The position numbers and the translations under genes are program-made. The notes beneath the pieces are model-generated. The model ran no database searches and was not told the DNA's origin. It was given only the letters and a program-made list of their open reading frames with translations. Shown one piece after another: positions 6,449 to 18,826 of a stretch of 64,000 bases of DNA (position 1 is its first letter; each line of letters opens with the position of its first letter). Origin of the DNA: Azotobacter beijerinckii (GTDB lineage Bacteria > Pseudomonadota > Gammaproteobacteria > Pseudomonadales > Pseudomonadaceae); contig NZ_FOFJ01000009.1 in the NCBI RefSeq assembly GCF_900110885.1, positions 43,519 through 107,518 on the forward strand, written 5' to 3'.

Positions 6449-7354
6449 TCAGGTCATCGGCAGGCCGACGACGTTCTTCTCGTGGGCGAAGCGCAGGCGG
6501 AAGGCGTCCGGCAGCCGTGCCTCGGCGTCGGTGCGGGCCTGCCAGCGGGCCAGTTCCGCGGCGGCGAGGCGCCCGGCTTTCAGGGCCTCGACCGGCACGA
6601 TGTACAGGCGGCTGTCGAGGGTGATGTAGAAGTCGATCGGGTGGCGGGCGGCGTTTTCGCCGTACTTGCCCAGGTCGATGCAGTAGTGGCCGTCCTCTTC
6701 GAGGCGCAGGCGGGGGTTGTCGCAGTCCAGGCGCAGGTGGCGGTTGAACCAGCCTTTGTGGCGGAACTGGAAGAGCACCCGGTCGTCGTCGGCGAAGGCG
6801 CGGATCTCGGCGACGATGTCGGCGTAGTACTGGCCGAACAGCAGTTCCTGGTAGGCCTCGCTGTAGGGCTGGTCGAAGGATTCGAGGTAGCCGGCGACGC
6901 AGGCGGCGAGCAGTTCGAGGCCGCTCTGGGTGATCAGCAGGTTCAGCGCGCAGCGGTTGTAGGTGCAGCTGGCGCGGACCAGCCCGTCGTCGCGGATCTC
7001 GATGGCGCCGTTGTGCTGGATCGCCGCGGCGCGGAACACGCGCAGGATGCGGAAGACTTCGGCGATCAGCTTTTCCGTCGCGCTGCGCCGCGGCAGGGCG
7101 AGGTAGCGTTGCCAGCTGCCGAGTTCGGCCAGCGAGGGGTCGCGGCATTCCTGCCAGTCGGCCAGCAGGGCGTAGGCGCTGGTCAGCGCTAGCACCAGGC
7201 GGCCCGGTATGCGGCGGGTGGCGTCGGTCTCCGGCGGCGCGAAGTTCAGGCGCCGGGGACTGGTGTAGGGTTCGATGTGGCGGTGTTCCGGTCGGGCGCA
7301 CAGCTCGCCGAAGCTCGCGCGGTATTGGGCGACCATTTCCTGTCGCTGTTTCAT
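6449..7354 (-). CDS. Conserved-looking unknown protein downstream of vnfK
   Basis: The 301-aa soluble protein shows no membrane segment, signal peptide or motif I recognise. It has a helical N-terminal half, a Tyr/Phe-rich centre (ESFDQPYSEAYQELLFGQYYADIV) and a strand-rich C-terminal part (HPIDFYITLDSRLYIVPVEAL). The start has GGGAG nine bases upstream. It lies between vnfK and vnfY in the same direction with short gaps (92 and 62 bases), so it is probably expressed with V-nitrogenase. A role in dinitrogenase maturation or protection is inference from position only. Confidence 0.75.
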   Translation of the reverse strand: MKQRQEMVAQYRASFGELCARPEHRHIEPYTSPRRLNFAPPETDATRRIPGRLVLALTSAYALLADWQECRDPSLAELGSWQRYLALPRRSATEKLIAEVFRILRVFRAAAIQHNGAIEIRDDGLVRASCTYNRCALNLLITQSGLELLAACVAGYLESFDQPYSEAYQELLFGQYYADIVAEIRAFADDDRVLFQFRHKGWFNRHLRLDCDNPRLRLEEDGHYCIDLGKYGENAARHPIDFYITLDSRLYIVPVEALKAGRLAAAELARWQARTDAEARLPDAFRLRFAHEKNVVGLPMT

Positions 7355-7407
7355 GGCATCACTCCCGGGAATGGCATGGCGGCCGGATTGGAATACGGGG
7401 GCGGACG

Positions 7408-7425
7408 CCCCTGCCGGAGCAGGGG
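7408..7425 (-). other. Hairpin after vnfK
   Basis: A perfect seven-base stem (CCCCTGC / GCAGGGG) with a four-base loop sits in the 92-base gap behind vnfK. There is no T-tract, so mRNA processing or attenuation to lower downstream expression is more likely than full termination. Confidence 0.35.
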
Positions 7426-7446
7426 GCCAGCCGCTGGTGGCTCAAC

Positions 7447-11055
<3,609 letters not shown>

Positions 11056-11097
11056 TCAAGGCCTATGGGCGAGGAGCCCTGGCGGCGGCTGCAACGG

Positions 11098-11820
11098 TCA
11101 GCTCGAACTGCCGGGTTTTCCCGAGGGCCTTCGAATCCGATTCCATTGAATGGCCCTGCTTCTCCAGTGTTCGCCGATATTCTGAGTGAAGTCCGGCCGT
11201 ACCAGCTTGGCTCTGGCCTGGCACCCGTCGGCCGTTTCCCGGCGGATCACCACACCTTCCGGCGGTCCCTGGCGATAGTGGCTTGGCTGGGCGAACAGCA
11301 GTTTTTTCAGGTCGTCCAAGGTCGTTCGTCCATGCAGCACTTGGGGGACCACGGAAAGCTCAAGCGTTTTTGCCAGGGCATTGCGGCGGCGCGTGCTCCA
11401 AAAGCGCCGTTCACGTCGATCATAGACATCGAACAGAAGGAACCAGTCAGGCAGGGTTGCATAGCCCAGCGAGTGCCGGGCCGCACACCACTCGCCAAAC
11501 AGGATCAGGTGCTCGTCCAATTCATCCGTAAGGGCATAGCGATGCTGCGCCAGCCATGAGGTGAGACGGGAAAACTGGCCGGAAAACGGCTCCTGCAGGT
11601 ACTGGCCACGGTTTTGAATGCGCAACTGGCCCTCTGGCCCGAGGGAGATGCCGAGGTTGGCGCCATCGAGTTTTTCTTCGACAACCACCTCGCCTGCCAG
11701 CAGGGCGCTGGCTTCGGCAGCGTCCAACACCTTGTCGTCGCGAGGCTTGCCAGTGGCCAGCCAGGTGATATGGGGCGTGTGGGGAAAGCGGAAGAAGTCG
11801 TGCATCTCTGTTTCAAGCAT
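11098..11820 (-). CDS. RNA ligase (Rnl2-like nucleotidyltransferase domain)
   Basis: The 240-aa protein has the ordered motifs of ATP-dependent RNA ligases: motif I EKLDGANL with the adenylated K50, motif III around FGEWCAARHSL, IIIa WFLLFDVYD, IV EGVVIRRE and V RAKLVRPDF. The family joins RNA ends via ligase-AMP and RNA-adenylate intermediates; the closest-looking group is the T4 Rnl2/PF09414 type. It has little beyond motif V, so it lacks a large C-terminal domain. The ATG at 11820 overlaps the PIN gene stop by eight bases. It is the third gene of an AAA-PIN-ligase cassette; repair of RNA cut by the neighbouring PIN protein is inference. Confidence 0.82.
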   Translation of the reverse strand: MLETEMHDFFRFPHTPHITWLATGKPRDDKVLDAAEASALLAGEVVVEEKLDGANLGISLGPEGQLRIQNRGQYLQEPFSGQFSRLTSWLAQHRYALTDELDEHLILFGEWCAARHSLGYATLPDWFLLFDVYDRRERRFWSTRRRNALAKTLELSVVPQVLHGRTTLDDLKKLLFAQPSHYRQGPPEGVVIRRETADGCQARAKLVRPDFTQNIGEHWRSRAIQWNRIRRPSGKPGSSS

Positions 11821-12349
11821 CGGGCAAGGCTGGCACGGCCTGCGACGGGAACTTCTTCCGGTAGAAGCGACAGGCGTCGTCCGGACACAGAAACTTGACG
11901 GCAATACCTTGAGCCCGCAGTGCCTGCCACCAGTCCAGCCATTTGCAATCGGCTGCCTGCAGAACCGGTGGCTTGTCCGGATGGGCATGCGCCACGGCGG
12001 CAAACTTGCGATCCGGTGCATCGAATTGCGGCTGCAATAGCTGATCGGGAAACTCGGCAAACTCGTCCGGCGCCAATTCGGTAATGGACACCTGTTCGAC
12101 ATGCTTCGGATTGCTGGCATTTTGCAGCAGCCACTTCAGGAAGACATCGCCAACTCCTTTGGGCGGCTTGAGCTGAGTCTTGTTCAGATATTCGCCCAGA
12201 ATGCGGTAGCCATCATCAATCACGGTCACGCCCTTGGACTGCATATCCCGCAGATAGCGTACACATTCGGCCACGCATTCGGGCGACACCTCGGGATGTT
12301 GTAGATTGGCCACCAGCAACACATTGGTGTCGATTACTGCCTTGATCAT
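11813..12349 (-). CDS. PIN-domain nuclease-like protein
   Basis: The 178-aa protein opens MIKAVIDTNVLL, the PIN-domain N-terminus, and has the acidic residues expected for metal-dependent RNA cleavage: D7, E53 (ILGEYL), D113 (APDRKFAAVA) and D134 (QAADCKW). It is longer than VapC toxins (~130 aa), and no VapB-like antitoxin precedes it. Its start overlaps the AAA ATPase stop (ATGA) and its end overlaps the RNA-ligase start, so the three genes are translationally coupled. The likely role is an ATPase-controlled RNase. Confidence 0.8.
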   Translation of the reverse strand: MIKAVIDTNVLLVANLQHPEVSPECVAECVRYLRDMQSKGVTVIDDGYRILGEYLNKTQLKPPKGVGDVFLKWLLQNASNPKHVEQVSITELAPDEFAEFPDQLLQPQFDAPDRKFAAVAHAHPDKPPVLQAADCKWLDWWQALRAQGIAVKFLCPDDACRFYRKKFPSQAVPALPDA

Positions 12350-13734
12350 TCGTCGTCCTTGCGCTGCTCGATCTTGCGCTGCATGGCGGCAAGGGTTCGC
12401 GCCGAGATATCGGCCATTTCATCGCCAAAGAAGTTTTCCGGCCAATTCTCGATTTCGCCGAACATGTTCAGCCGCAGTGGTTCCAGTTCTGCGGCGGAGC
12501 CGGGGCGGCGGCAGAAATACACGGCCACATCGTCCGGCGTGATCTCGCCTTCGGCGACACGGCGCTGCAGGCGGTTGAGGAAGTGCTCGGAGTGGCTTTC
12601 CACGATCAACTGAATGTTCCGCTCCTTGCTGTCCTCGCGCGACTTGATGGCGGAAATGAACACGTCCGCCAATTCGGCCTGAACTTGCGGATGCAGGTGG
12701 ATTTCCGGTTGCTCCATCCAGACGGTGGAGTTGGGAGGGCAGTAAAACGCTTGCACCAGCGCCGGCAATACCTGCGATACGCCAAAACCCACGTCGGTGA
12801 TCTTCACATCGCTCGCGCTGGCATGCGCTTTTACCAGTACTTCGTATTCCTTGCGGCCTTCCGCCACCGGCTTGACGACAAAACGTTCAATGATGCCTAA
12901 ATCCTTAAGCCACTGGGCAATGAACGCATCAAACCGATATTGCCTTTTTTTGGGGCCACGATTGAGCATGCGCTCCTGCTCGCTGGCAGCAAGAATGGCG
13001 GCTATCGAGAACTCGCCTTTTTGTCCGACGCTTTCCGGCGTTTCGCCGGACCAGGAGTAAATGCGCTTTGGGTGCTCGCGCAGCGGTCCGAGGTAATAAA
13101 CGCTGCCCAGTGCAGCCTCCGTCTGCAAGGCGAGGTCGGAAAGAAATTCGGCGTTTTGAAAACGTGCCCGGCTCTGATCGGAGATGCGGTAAAACTTGTC
13201 CGGCTCATCCAGCGGCCAGGCTCGCCCGGTATTGCGCACCAGCCGGTACTGCTCCGAGCGGATTTCCGGCTTGTCTTTCTCGTCGCGAAAATAGTCCACC
13301 ACCAGAGTAGCGTGTTGCTGTTGGCGCAACTCATAAGCCAGACGCTGGATGCGTGGCTGTTCTTTCTTGTCCGCCTGGAGGGATACATTCAGGCGCAACT
13401 CATCGCCGACGAATTTAAGGTGACTGAGTGGGTCGCGTATTTCCAGCTTGCCTGGCACGCGCCAGCCAAGCTCAAACTGCAGGGGGTGGCCGAGATCGTG
13501 GTTATGCAGGCATTCGGCAAAGGTGCCCAGCTCGATTAGCGAGTTTTCATCGCCCAAATGCAGTGGACGTTTGCGGTCGGCAGACAATACCGTTTGCTTC
13601 AATGCCAGGAGCAAATGCCCAAGGCTGCTTTTACCAGCGCTGTTGGCGCCAAAAATCACGGTAAGGGGGGCCAGGCGAATCGGGCCGGTGTCTTTCCAGG
13701 CCTTGAAGTTCTGGATATGCAAAGAGGTCAGCAT
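12346..13734 (-). CDS. AAA ATPase, SMC/ABC-like with DUF3696-type C-terminus
   Basis: The 462-aa protein begins MLTSLHIQNFKAWKDTGPI, with Walker A GANSAGKSS at 29-37, an ABC-type signature region (DVGFGVSQVLPAL), a Walker B-like MEQPEIHLHP and a switch His in VESHSEHFLNRL. The C-terminus (LNMFGEIENWPENFFGDEM) fits the DUF3696 ending of AAA_15/OLD-like ATPases. Such ATPases pair with nucleases in anti-phage systems such as Septu and PARIS; here the partners are PIN and RNA ligase. The ATG at 13734 has GGAG ten bases upstream; a start at 13767 is less likely. Codon bias is weaker than in the vnf genes, suggesting a separate history. Confidence 0.85.
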   Translation of the reverse strand: MLTSLHIQNFKAWKDTGPIRLAPLTVIFGANSAGKSSLGHLLLALKQTVLSADRKRPLHLGDENSLIELGTFAECLHNHDLGHPLQFELGWRVPGKLEIRDPLSHLKFVGDELRLNVSLQADKKEQPRIQRLAYELRQQQHATLVVDYFRDEKDKPEIRSEQYRLVRNTGRAWPLDEPDKFYRISDQSRARFQNAEFLSDLALQTEAALGSVYYLGPLREHPKRIYSWSGETPESVGQKGEFSIAAILAASEQERMLNRGPKKRQYRFDAFIAQWLKDLGIIERFVVKPVAEGRKEYEVLVKAHASASDVKITDVGFGVSQVLPALVQAFYCPPNSTVWMEQPEIHLHPQVQAELADVFISAIKSREDSKERNIQLIVESHSEHFLNRLQRRVAEGEITPDDVAVYFCRRPGSAAELEPLRLNMFGEIENWPENFFGDEMADISARTLAAMQRKIEQRKDDE

Positions 13735-13983
13735 CGGCTCGGTTCTCCAGCGTGCAATTCGTTCCAAGCCTCCAGCACTAACCCAGAGGGATATTCGCCA
13801 GACCTGAGCAACTCGTCGTTCTCGAGCATATGCAAAGGGTGGTTGTGGGAGCAGTGTGCAGCGTGGCTAGTAGATTGAGGTGCTGTAAGGCTACCACTTC
13901 GCATGTGGCTTGGACGCAACGGGCAGGATGACCGTACGAAGCGAGTGCACGGAGTGCGGTCGCCCTCGGATGGAGAAAAACGA
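13735..13983. other. Upstream region of the AAA-PIN-ligase cassette
   Basis: No recognised gene is present. A 33-codon minus-strand frame (13728-13829) ends seven bases inside the ATPase start and could be a coupled leader, but its start context is weak. A dedicated promoter for the cassette must lie here, since a terminator separates it from vnfFd; I could not pick a -35/-10 with confidence. Confidence 0.35.
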
Positions 13984-14020
13984 AAACGGCGATCGCCCCT
14001 GAGGAAAGCGATCGCCGTTT
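13984..14020 (-). terminator. Terminator of vnfH-vnfFd
   Basis: A 13-base perfect stem (AAACGGCGATCGC and its complement) is followed on the minus strand by TTTTCGTTTTT. It lies ~70 bases after the vnfFd stop and insulates the AAA-PIN-ligase cassette. Confidence 0.8.
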
Positions 14021-14087
14021 GGGACCCGGTGGCAGAGCGGCGCGGGATGCTCTGTCGCCGGCAAGCGGGTGCGGGCTCGTTCAGTCT

Positions 14088-14285
14088 TCAGTCATCGAGC
14101 GGCTGGATGCAGAAGTCCACGGGACAGACGCCGAGGCAGCGCGGTTCGCCTGCATCGGCGCACTCGTTGCAGCTGTCGGCATCGATCGTGTAGATCCCGC
14201 CCTGGAGGGCGATCGAGCCGGTCGGGCAGACCGGCTTGCAGTCGCCGCAGACGGTGCATTCGTAGCCGTCGATGGCCATGGCCAT
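14088..14285 (-). CDS. vnfF: 2[4Fe-4S] ferredoxin of the vnf system
   Basis: The 65-aa ferredoxin has C10-x2-C13-x2-C16-x3-C20-P and the nif-type second motif C39-x2-C42-x7-C50-x3-C54-P, ligating two [4Fe-4S] clusters. In Azotobacter the gene, often written vnfFd, is cotranscribed with vnfH and probably donates electrons in V-nitrogenase function or cofactor synthesis. It begins 129 bases after vnfH, with AGGAG before the ATG. Confidence 0.92.
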   Translation of the reverse strand: MAMAIDGYECTVCGDCKPVCPTGSIALQGGIYTIDADSCNECADAGEPRCLGVCPVDFCIQPLDD

Positions 14286-14414
14286 AGGGTCAGCTCCTGA
14301 GGTTGGAGAATTCGGGGCGATTCAAAAGGGAGGACGGCGTGCGCCGCCGGCCGCGAGAAGCCATTCCGGACAGCCCGCGACGCACGCTCCTCCGCAAACA
14401 CTGCGCGGGGTGGA

Positions 14415-15413
<999 letters not shown>

Positions 15414-15478
15414 TTATGTGGATTTATTTGCCTGATATTTCAGTTTTTTCGCCATCCATTTTGGATCGCTCGGTCGCC

Positions 15479-15537
15479 GTACCGCGCGCCGGCGTACCCG
15501 GAGGTACAGCCGGAGGGCGATCCGTTCCGGGCGGTAC
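15479..15537. promoter_or_regulatory. Putative VnfA activator sites upstream of vnfH
   Basis: Two 14-base dyads are present: GTAC-CCGGAG-GTAC at 15494-15507 and GTTC-CGGGCG-GTAC at 15524-15537. They are spaced exactly 30 bases apart, so on the same DNA face. An additional GTAC half-site lies at 15479. They resemble the dyads reported for A. vinelandii VnfA (recalled) and lie 140-180 bases upstream of the -24 element. Confidence 0.75.
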
Positions 15538-15732
15538 TCGGTTCCCTCTTGTCTGGCGCAGGAGGGGATGTCGGTGGCGTTCTCCATTAAGGAAGGGGGC
15601 GGAATGGCGGGAAGTGTCGTGCGCTGATCGAACGCTAAGGCGGTTATCGCCTTGTTCTGCCGGTTGGGGTGGTCGTAGCGTGGGCACCGGATCGCTCTGC
15701 AACGCCCAATAACAACGAACAAGGAGAGCCTC

Positions 15733-17109
15733 ATGACCACCACCCTCGTGCTTCCGGGCGAGGCCGCCGCCCCCGGCGACGCCCAGCCCCCGCAAACCCT
15801 CGACGTACAAGCCTTTATCGATTCCCGGCCGCTGAGCCTCCACCAGTGGCGCGTCGTCCTGCTGTGCTTCCTGATCGTCTTCCTCGACGGCCTGGACACC
15901 GCCGCCATGGGCTTCATCGCCCCGGCGCTGATCCAGGACTGGGGCATCGACCGCGCTAGCCTCGGCCCGGTGATGAGCGCCGCGCTGATCGGCATGGTGT
16001 TCGGTGCCCTCGGCTCCGGCCCGCTGGCCGACCGCTTCGGCCGCAAGGGCGTGCTGGTCGGCTCGGCGCTGCTGTTCGGCCTGTTCAGCCTGGCCTCGGC
16101 CTACAGCAGCGGCGTCGGCGAGCTGGTGGTGCTGCGCTTCCTCACCGGCCTGGGCCTCGGCGCGGCGATGCCCAACGCCACCACGCTGCTCTCGGAATAC
16201 ACCCCGGTGCGCCATAAGTCGCTGCTGGTGACCAGCATGTTCTGCGGCTTCAACCTGGGCATGGCCGGCGGCGGCTTCGTCTCCGCCTGGATGATCCCGG
16301 CCTTCGGCTGGCACAGCCTGCTGCTGGTCGGCGGCGTGCTGCCGCTGGTCCTGGCGCTGGCCCTGCTGTTCTGGCTGCCCGAGTCGGCCCGCTACCTGGT
16401 GGCGCGCGGTCACGACGTCGAGCGCATTCGCCGGGTGCTGCGGCCGATCGGCGAGGAAGCGGCGCAGGCCAAAGGCTTCAGCATCCCGGAACAGCGCCAG
16501 GAGAAGTCCGGCAACGTCTTCGCGGTGATCTTCGGCGGCACCTTCCGCGTCGGCACCCTGCTGCTCTGGCTCACCTACTTCATGGGCCTGGTGATCGTCT
16601 ACCTGCTGACCAGCTGGCTGCCCACGCTGCTGCGCGACAGCGGCGCGAGCATGGAGCGGGCCGCCTTCATCGGCGCGCTGTTCCAGTTCGGCGGCGTGCT
16701 CAGCGCGGTGGCGGTGGGCTGGGCGATGGACCGGGTGAACCCGCACAAGGTGATCGGCCTGTTCTACCTGATGGCCGGTCTCTTCACCTACGCGGTCGGC
16801 CAGAGCCTGGGCCAGACCGCCCTGCTGGCGACCCTGGTGCTGCTCGCCGGGATGAGCGTCAACGGCGCCCAGTCGGCCATGCCGTCCCTGGCCGCTCGCT
16901 TCTACCCGACCCACGGCCGCGCCACCGGGGTGTCCTGGATGCTCGGCATCGGCCGCTTCGGCGCGATCCTCGGCGCCTGGATCGGCGCGACCCTGCTCGG
17001 CCTGGGCTGGACCTTCGCGGAGGTGCTCACCGCCCTGATGGTGCCGGCCGGCATCGCCACCGCGGCGATCCTCGTCAAGGGTCTGGTCAGCCACGCCGAC
17101 GCGACCTGA
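15733..17109 (+). CDS. MFS transporter, aromatic acid:H+ symporter (AAHS) type
   Basis: The 458-aa protein has twelve hydrophobic segments and the AAHS features FLDGLDTAAMGFIAPAL in TM1 and the MFS loop GPLADRFGRKGVL between TM2 and TM3. Relatives such as PcaK and BenK import benzoate-type acids. Substrate cannot be told from sequence. AAGGAG precedes the ATG. It is transcribed away from vnfH, and the VnfA-type sites lie in the shared intergenic region, but I see no sigma-54 element pointing toward it. It is followed by its own terminator. Confidence 0.85.
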   Translation: MTTTLVLPGEAAAPGDAQPPQTLDVQAFIDSRPLSLHQWRVVLLCFLIVFLDGLDTAAMGFIAPALIQDWGIDRASLGPVMSAALIGMVFGALGSGPLADRFGRKGVLVGSALLFGLFSLASAYSSGVGELVVLRFLTGLGLGAAMPNATTLLSEYTPVRHKSLLVTSMFCGFNLGMAGGGFVSAWMIPAFGWHSLLLVGGVLPLVLALALLFWLPESARYLVARGHDVERIRRVLRPIGEEAAQAKGFSIPEQRQEKSGNVFAVIFGGTFRVGTLLLWLTYFMGLVIVYLLTSWLPTLLRDSGASMERAAFIGALFQFGGVLSAVAVGWAMDRVNPHKVIGLFYLMAGLFTYAVGQSLGQTALLATLVLLAGMSVNGAQSAMPSLAARFYPTHGRATGVSWMLGIGRFGAILGAWIGATLLGLGWTFAEVLTALMVPAGIATAAILVKGLVSHADAT

Positions 17110-17127
17110 ACCCCGCCGGCGCCTCCA

Positions 17128-17166
17128 AAGGCCCGCCGCGACCTCGGTCCGGCGGGCCTTTTTTTC
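17128..17166 (+). terminator. Terminator after the MFS gene
   Basis: An eleven-base stem (AAGGCCCGCCG / CGGCGGGCCTT) with a ten-base loop is followed by TTTTT. It lies between two convergent genes. Confidence 0.85.
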
Positions 17167-17169
17167 GTC

Positions 17170-17574
17170 TCAGCCCTCCGTCCGCGGCGGCGCTTCGTAC
17201 AACTCCAGCGGCAGCCCGTCCGGGTCGGCGAAGAAGGTGAAGCGCCGGCCGGTGTATTCGTCGGTGCGAATCGCCTCGACGGCGATGCCGCGGGCTTCGA
17301 GTTCCGCCTTGCAGGCCGCCACGTCGTCCACCTCGAAGGCCAGATGGCGCAGCCCCTGCGCCTCCGGCCGCGAAGGGCGCGGCGGCGGCGCGGGAAAGGA
17401 GAACAGCTCGACCTGCGAGCCGTCGGGCAATGCCAGATCGAGCTTGTAGGACTGCCGCTCGGTCCGGTAATGCTCGGCGACGACGCGCAGGCCGAGGACC
17501 TCGGTGTAGAAGCGCTTCGAGACGGCGTAGTCGGAGCAGATGATGGCGGCGTGGTGGAGGCGGCGGAGGTGCAT
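17170..17574 (-). CDS. VOC-family protein (YaeR/GloA2-like)
   Basis: The 134-aa protein has the two beta-alpha-beta-beta-beta modules of the vicinal-oxygen-chelate fold and aligns with E. coli YaeR: LRRLHHAAIICSDYAVSKRFYTEVLG, then FSFPAPPPRPSRPEAQGLRHLAFEVDD and FTFFADPDGLPLELYE. The metal-type His and Glu are present in HHAAI and LELYE. The function of YaeR proteins is uncertain, possibly a metal-dependent detoxification enzyme. I chose the internal ATG matching the YaeR N-terminus. Confidence 0.85.
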   Translation of the reverse strand: MHLRRLHHAAIICSDYAVSKRFYTEVLGLRVVAEHYRTERQSYKLDLALPDGSQVELFSFPAPPPRPSRPEAQGLRHLAFEVDDVAACKAELEARGIAVEAIRTDEYTGRRFTFFADPDGLPLELYEAPPRTEG

Positions 17575-17781
17575 GGGCGGGAGCGATCCGGCAAAGGGGT
17601 CGAAGGGGAGGGGCGCTCTTTGCATCTTAACCGGTGCGACTGCCGTTGCGTTCGCTGTCCTGCTTCAGGTCGGGCTGCCGAGCGGCTGGTAGTCGGCGAA
17701 TACGGTGAGTGCGGTCAGCGCCATCAGCACCAGCGTGCACGGCCTAGAGCCGCGTCCATGATCTCGCCGCCGGGGCTCTGT

Positions 17782-18162
17782 TCAGCGGCGCAGCGACAGC
17801 GCGAGGCTGGTCAGGCTGCCGGCCGATACCGCCGCGTAGAACGGCGGGGAACCGAAGTCCAGCAGCGCGGAGAGGACTGCGCCTGTGCCGAGGGCGCACC
17901 AGGCGACGGTCACCTTGCGGGCCGGCGCCATGGCCGAGGCGGCGACGATGACCGCGACGGCGGACAGGCCGGCGAAGAGCACGATCAGCAGGTCGAGGCG
18001 GGCCTGGACCTGCTGATTCGTGCAGAAGTCGGAAACCCAGTCCGGCGCCGGACACCAGGCAAGCTCGGCACGGGCATGCACCATCATGCCGAGCAGCGCG
18101 GTGGCGATCCAGGCGAGGTAGGCGCAGGGGAGGACGAGCAGCCAGCGGAGCCAGGGAGGCAT
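17782..18162 (-). CDS. Small integral membrane protein of unknown function
   Basis: The ~126-aa product has hydrophobic helices at the N-terminus (LRWLLVLPCAYLAWIATALLG), middle (LDLLIVLFAGLSAVAVIVAASA) and C-terminal half. Two Cys-containing segments between helix 1 and helix 2 (AWCPAPDWVSDFC) suggest a periplasmic loop with a possible disulfide. I do not recognise the family. It lies between the VOC gene and vnfX; the start is uncertain (ATG 18162 or 18216). Confidence 0.5.
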   Translation of the reverse strand: MPPWLRWLLVLPCAYLAWIATALLGMMVHARAELAWCPAPDWVSDFCTNQQVQARLDLLIVLFAGLSAVAVIVAASAMAPARKVTVAWCALGTGAVLSALLDFGSPPFYAAVSAGSLTSLALSLRR

Positions 18163-18277
18163 GGGGTAGCCCTGAACGGGGAAGGAGACGTGATGAAAGC
18201 AGACCTTGGTCGACAAGGAAACCCGGCCCTTGCCCGCCCGCCCCCGGGCTGGCGCGGCGGCGGGCCGGGCAGTGCGG

Positions 18278-18826
18278 TTACTCCAGTTCCTCGATGGAGG
18301 TGATCAGGCGCAGCCCGCCGGCGGACTCGCGGGGCGCGGTGGGTGTCTGGGCGGTGCGTTCGGCCTTGGCCTTGGCGCGTTCGACCCAGCTCAGGCCGCC
18401 GCAGTGCAGGGCCAGGCTGACTTCGTTGAGCAGGTCCTCGATGGTCTGGCCGGTGCCGACGATGATCGGCTGGATGCCGGCGGCGATCAGCCGCTTGATC
18501 GACGAGGTGCCGATCGAGGCGGCGTAGATCGCCGAGCAGTCGTCGAGGAACTCCAGCTTGGCGATCACCTTGTCTTCCGGCGGCTTGGCGGCGAGGCGTT
18601 CCAGTTCCTCGGCGCTGAGCTGCATGTCGACGACGTTGGCGGTTTCCTCGTCGGTCGACAGGGCCTTGAGGCGGTTCTCGCCCTTCATGTTGACCTTGAC
18701 GAATTCGCCGACGCCGAGCAGTTCGGCGTAGCCCGGCGAGACGTCGTAGACCACCAGGGTGTCGGCGGCGCCGAAGTGCAGGTTGACGTTGACGCGGTCG
18801 TTGGAGGCGAAAGCGACTTTGATCAT
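18278..18826 (-). CDS. vnfX: FeV-cofactor precursor carrier VnfX
   Basis: The 182-aa protein has the NifX/NafY cofactor-binding fold, with the conserved HFG (VNLHFGAADTLVVYDVSPGYAELL). Known VnfX binds NifB-co and a V-containing cofactor precursor between VnfEN and apo-VFe protein. A ~50-residue tail (LSWVERAKAKAERTAQ onward) extends past the core. The ATG overlaps the vnfN stop (ATGA), giving the operon order vnfE-vnfN-vnfX. Confidence 0.93.
   Translation of the reverse strand: MIKVAFASNDRVNVNLHFGAADTLVVYDVSPGYAELLGVGEFVKVNMKGENRLKALSTDEETANVVDMQLSAEELERLAAKPPEDKVIAKLEFLDDCSAIYAASIGTSSIKRLIAAGIQPIIVGTGQTIEDLLNEVSLALHCGGLSWVERAKAKAERTAQTPTAPRESAGGLRLITSIEELE

Noticed and set aside
13728..13829. 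33-codon ORF coupled to the AAA ATPase start
   Set aside because: Its stop overlaps the ATPase ATG suggestively, but no Shine-Dalgarno or family supports it.
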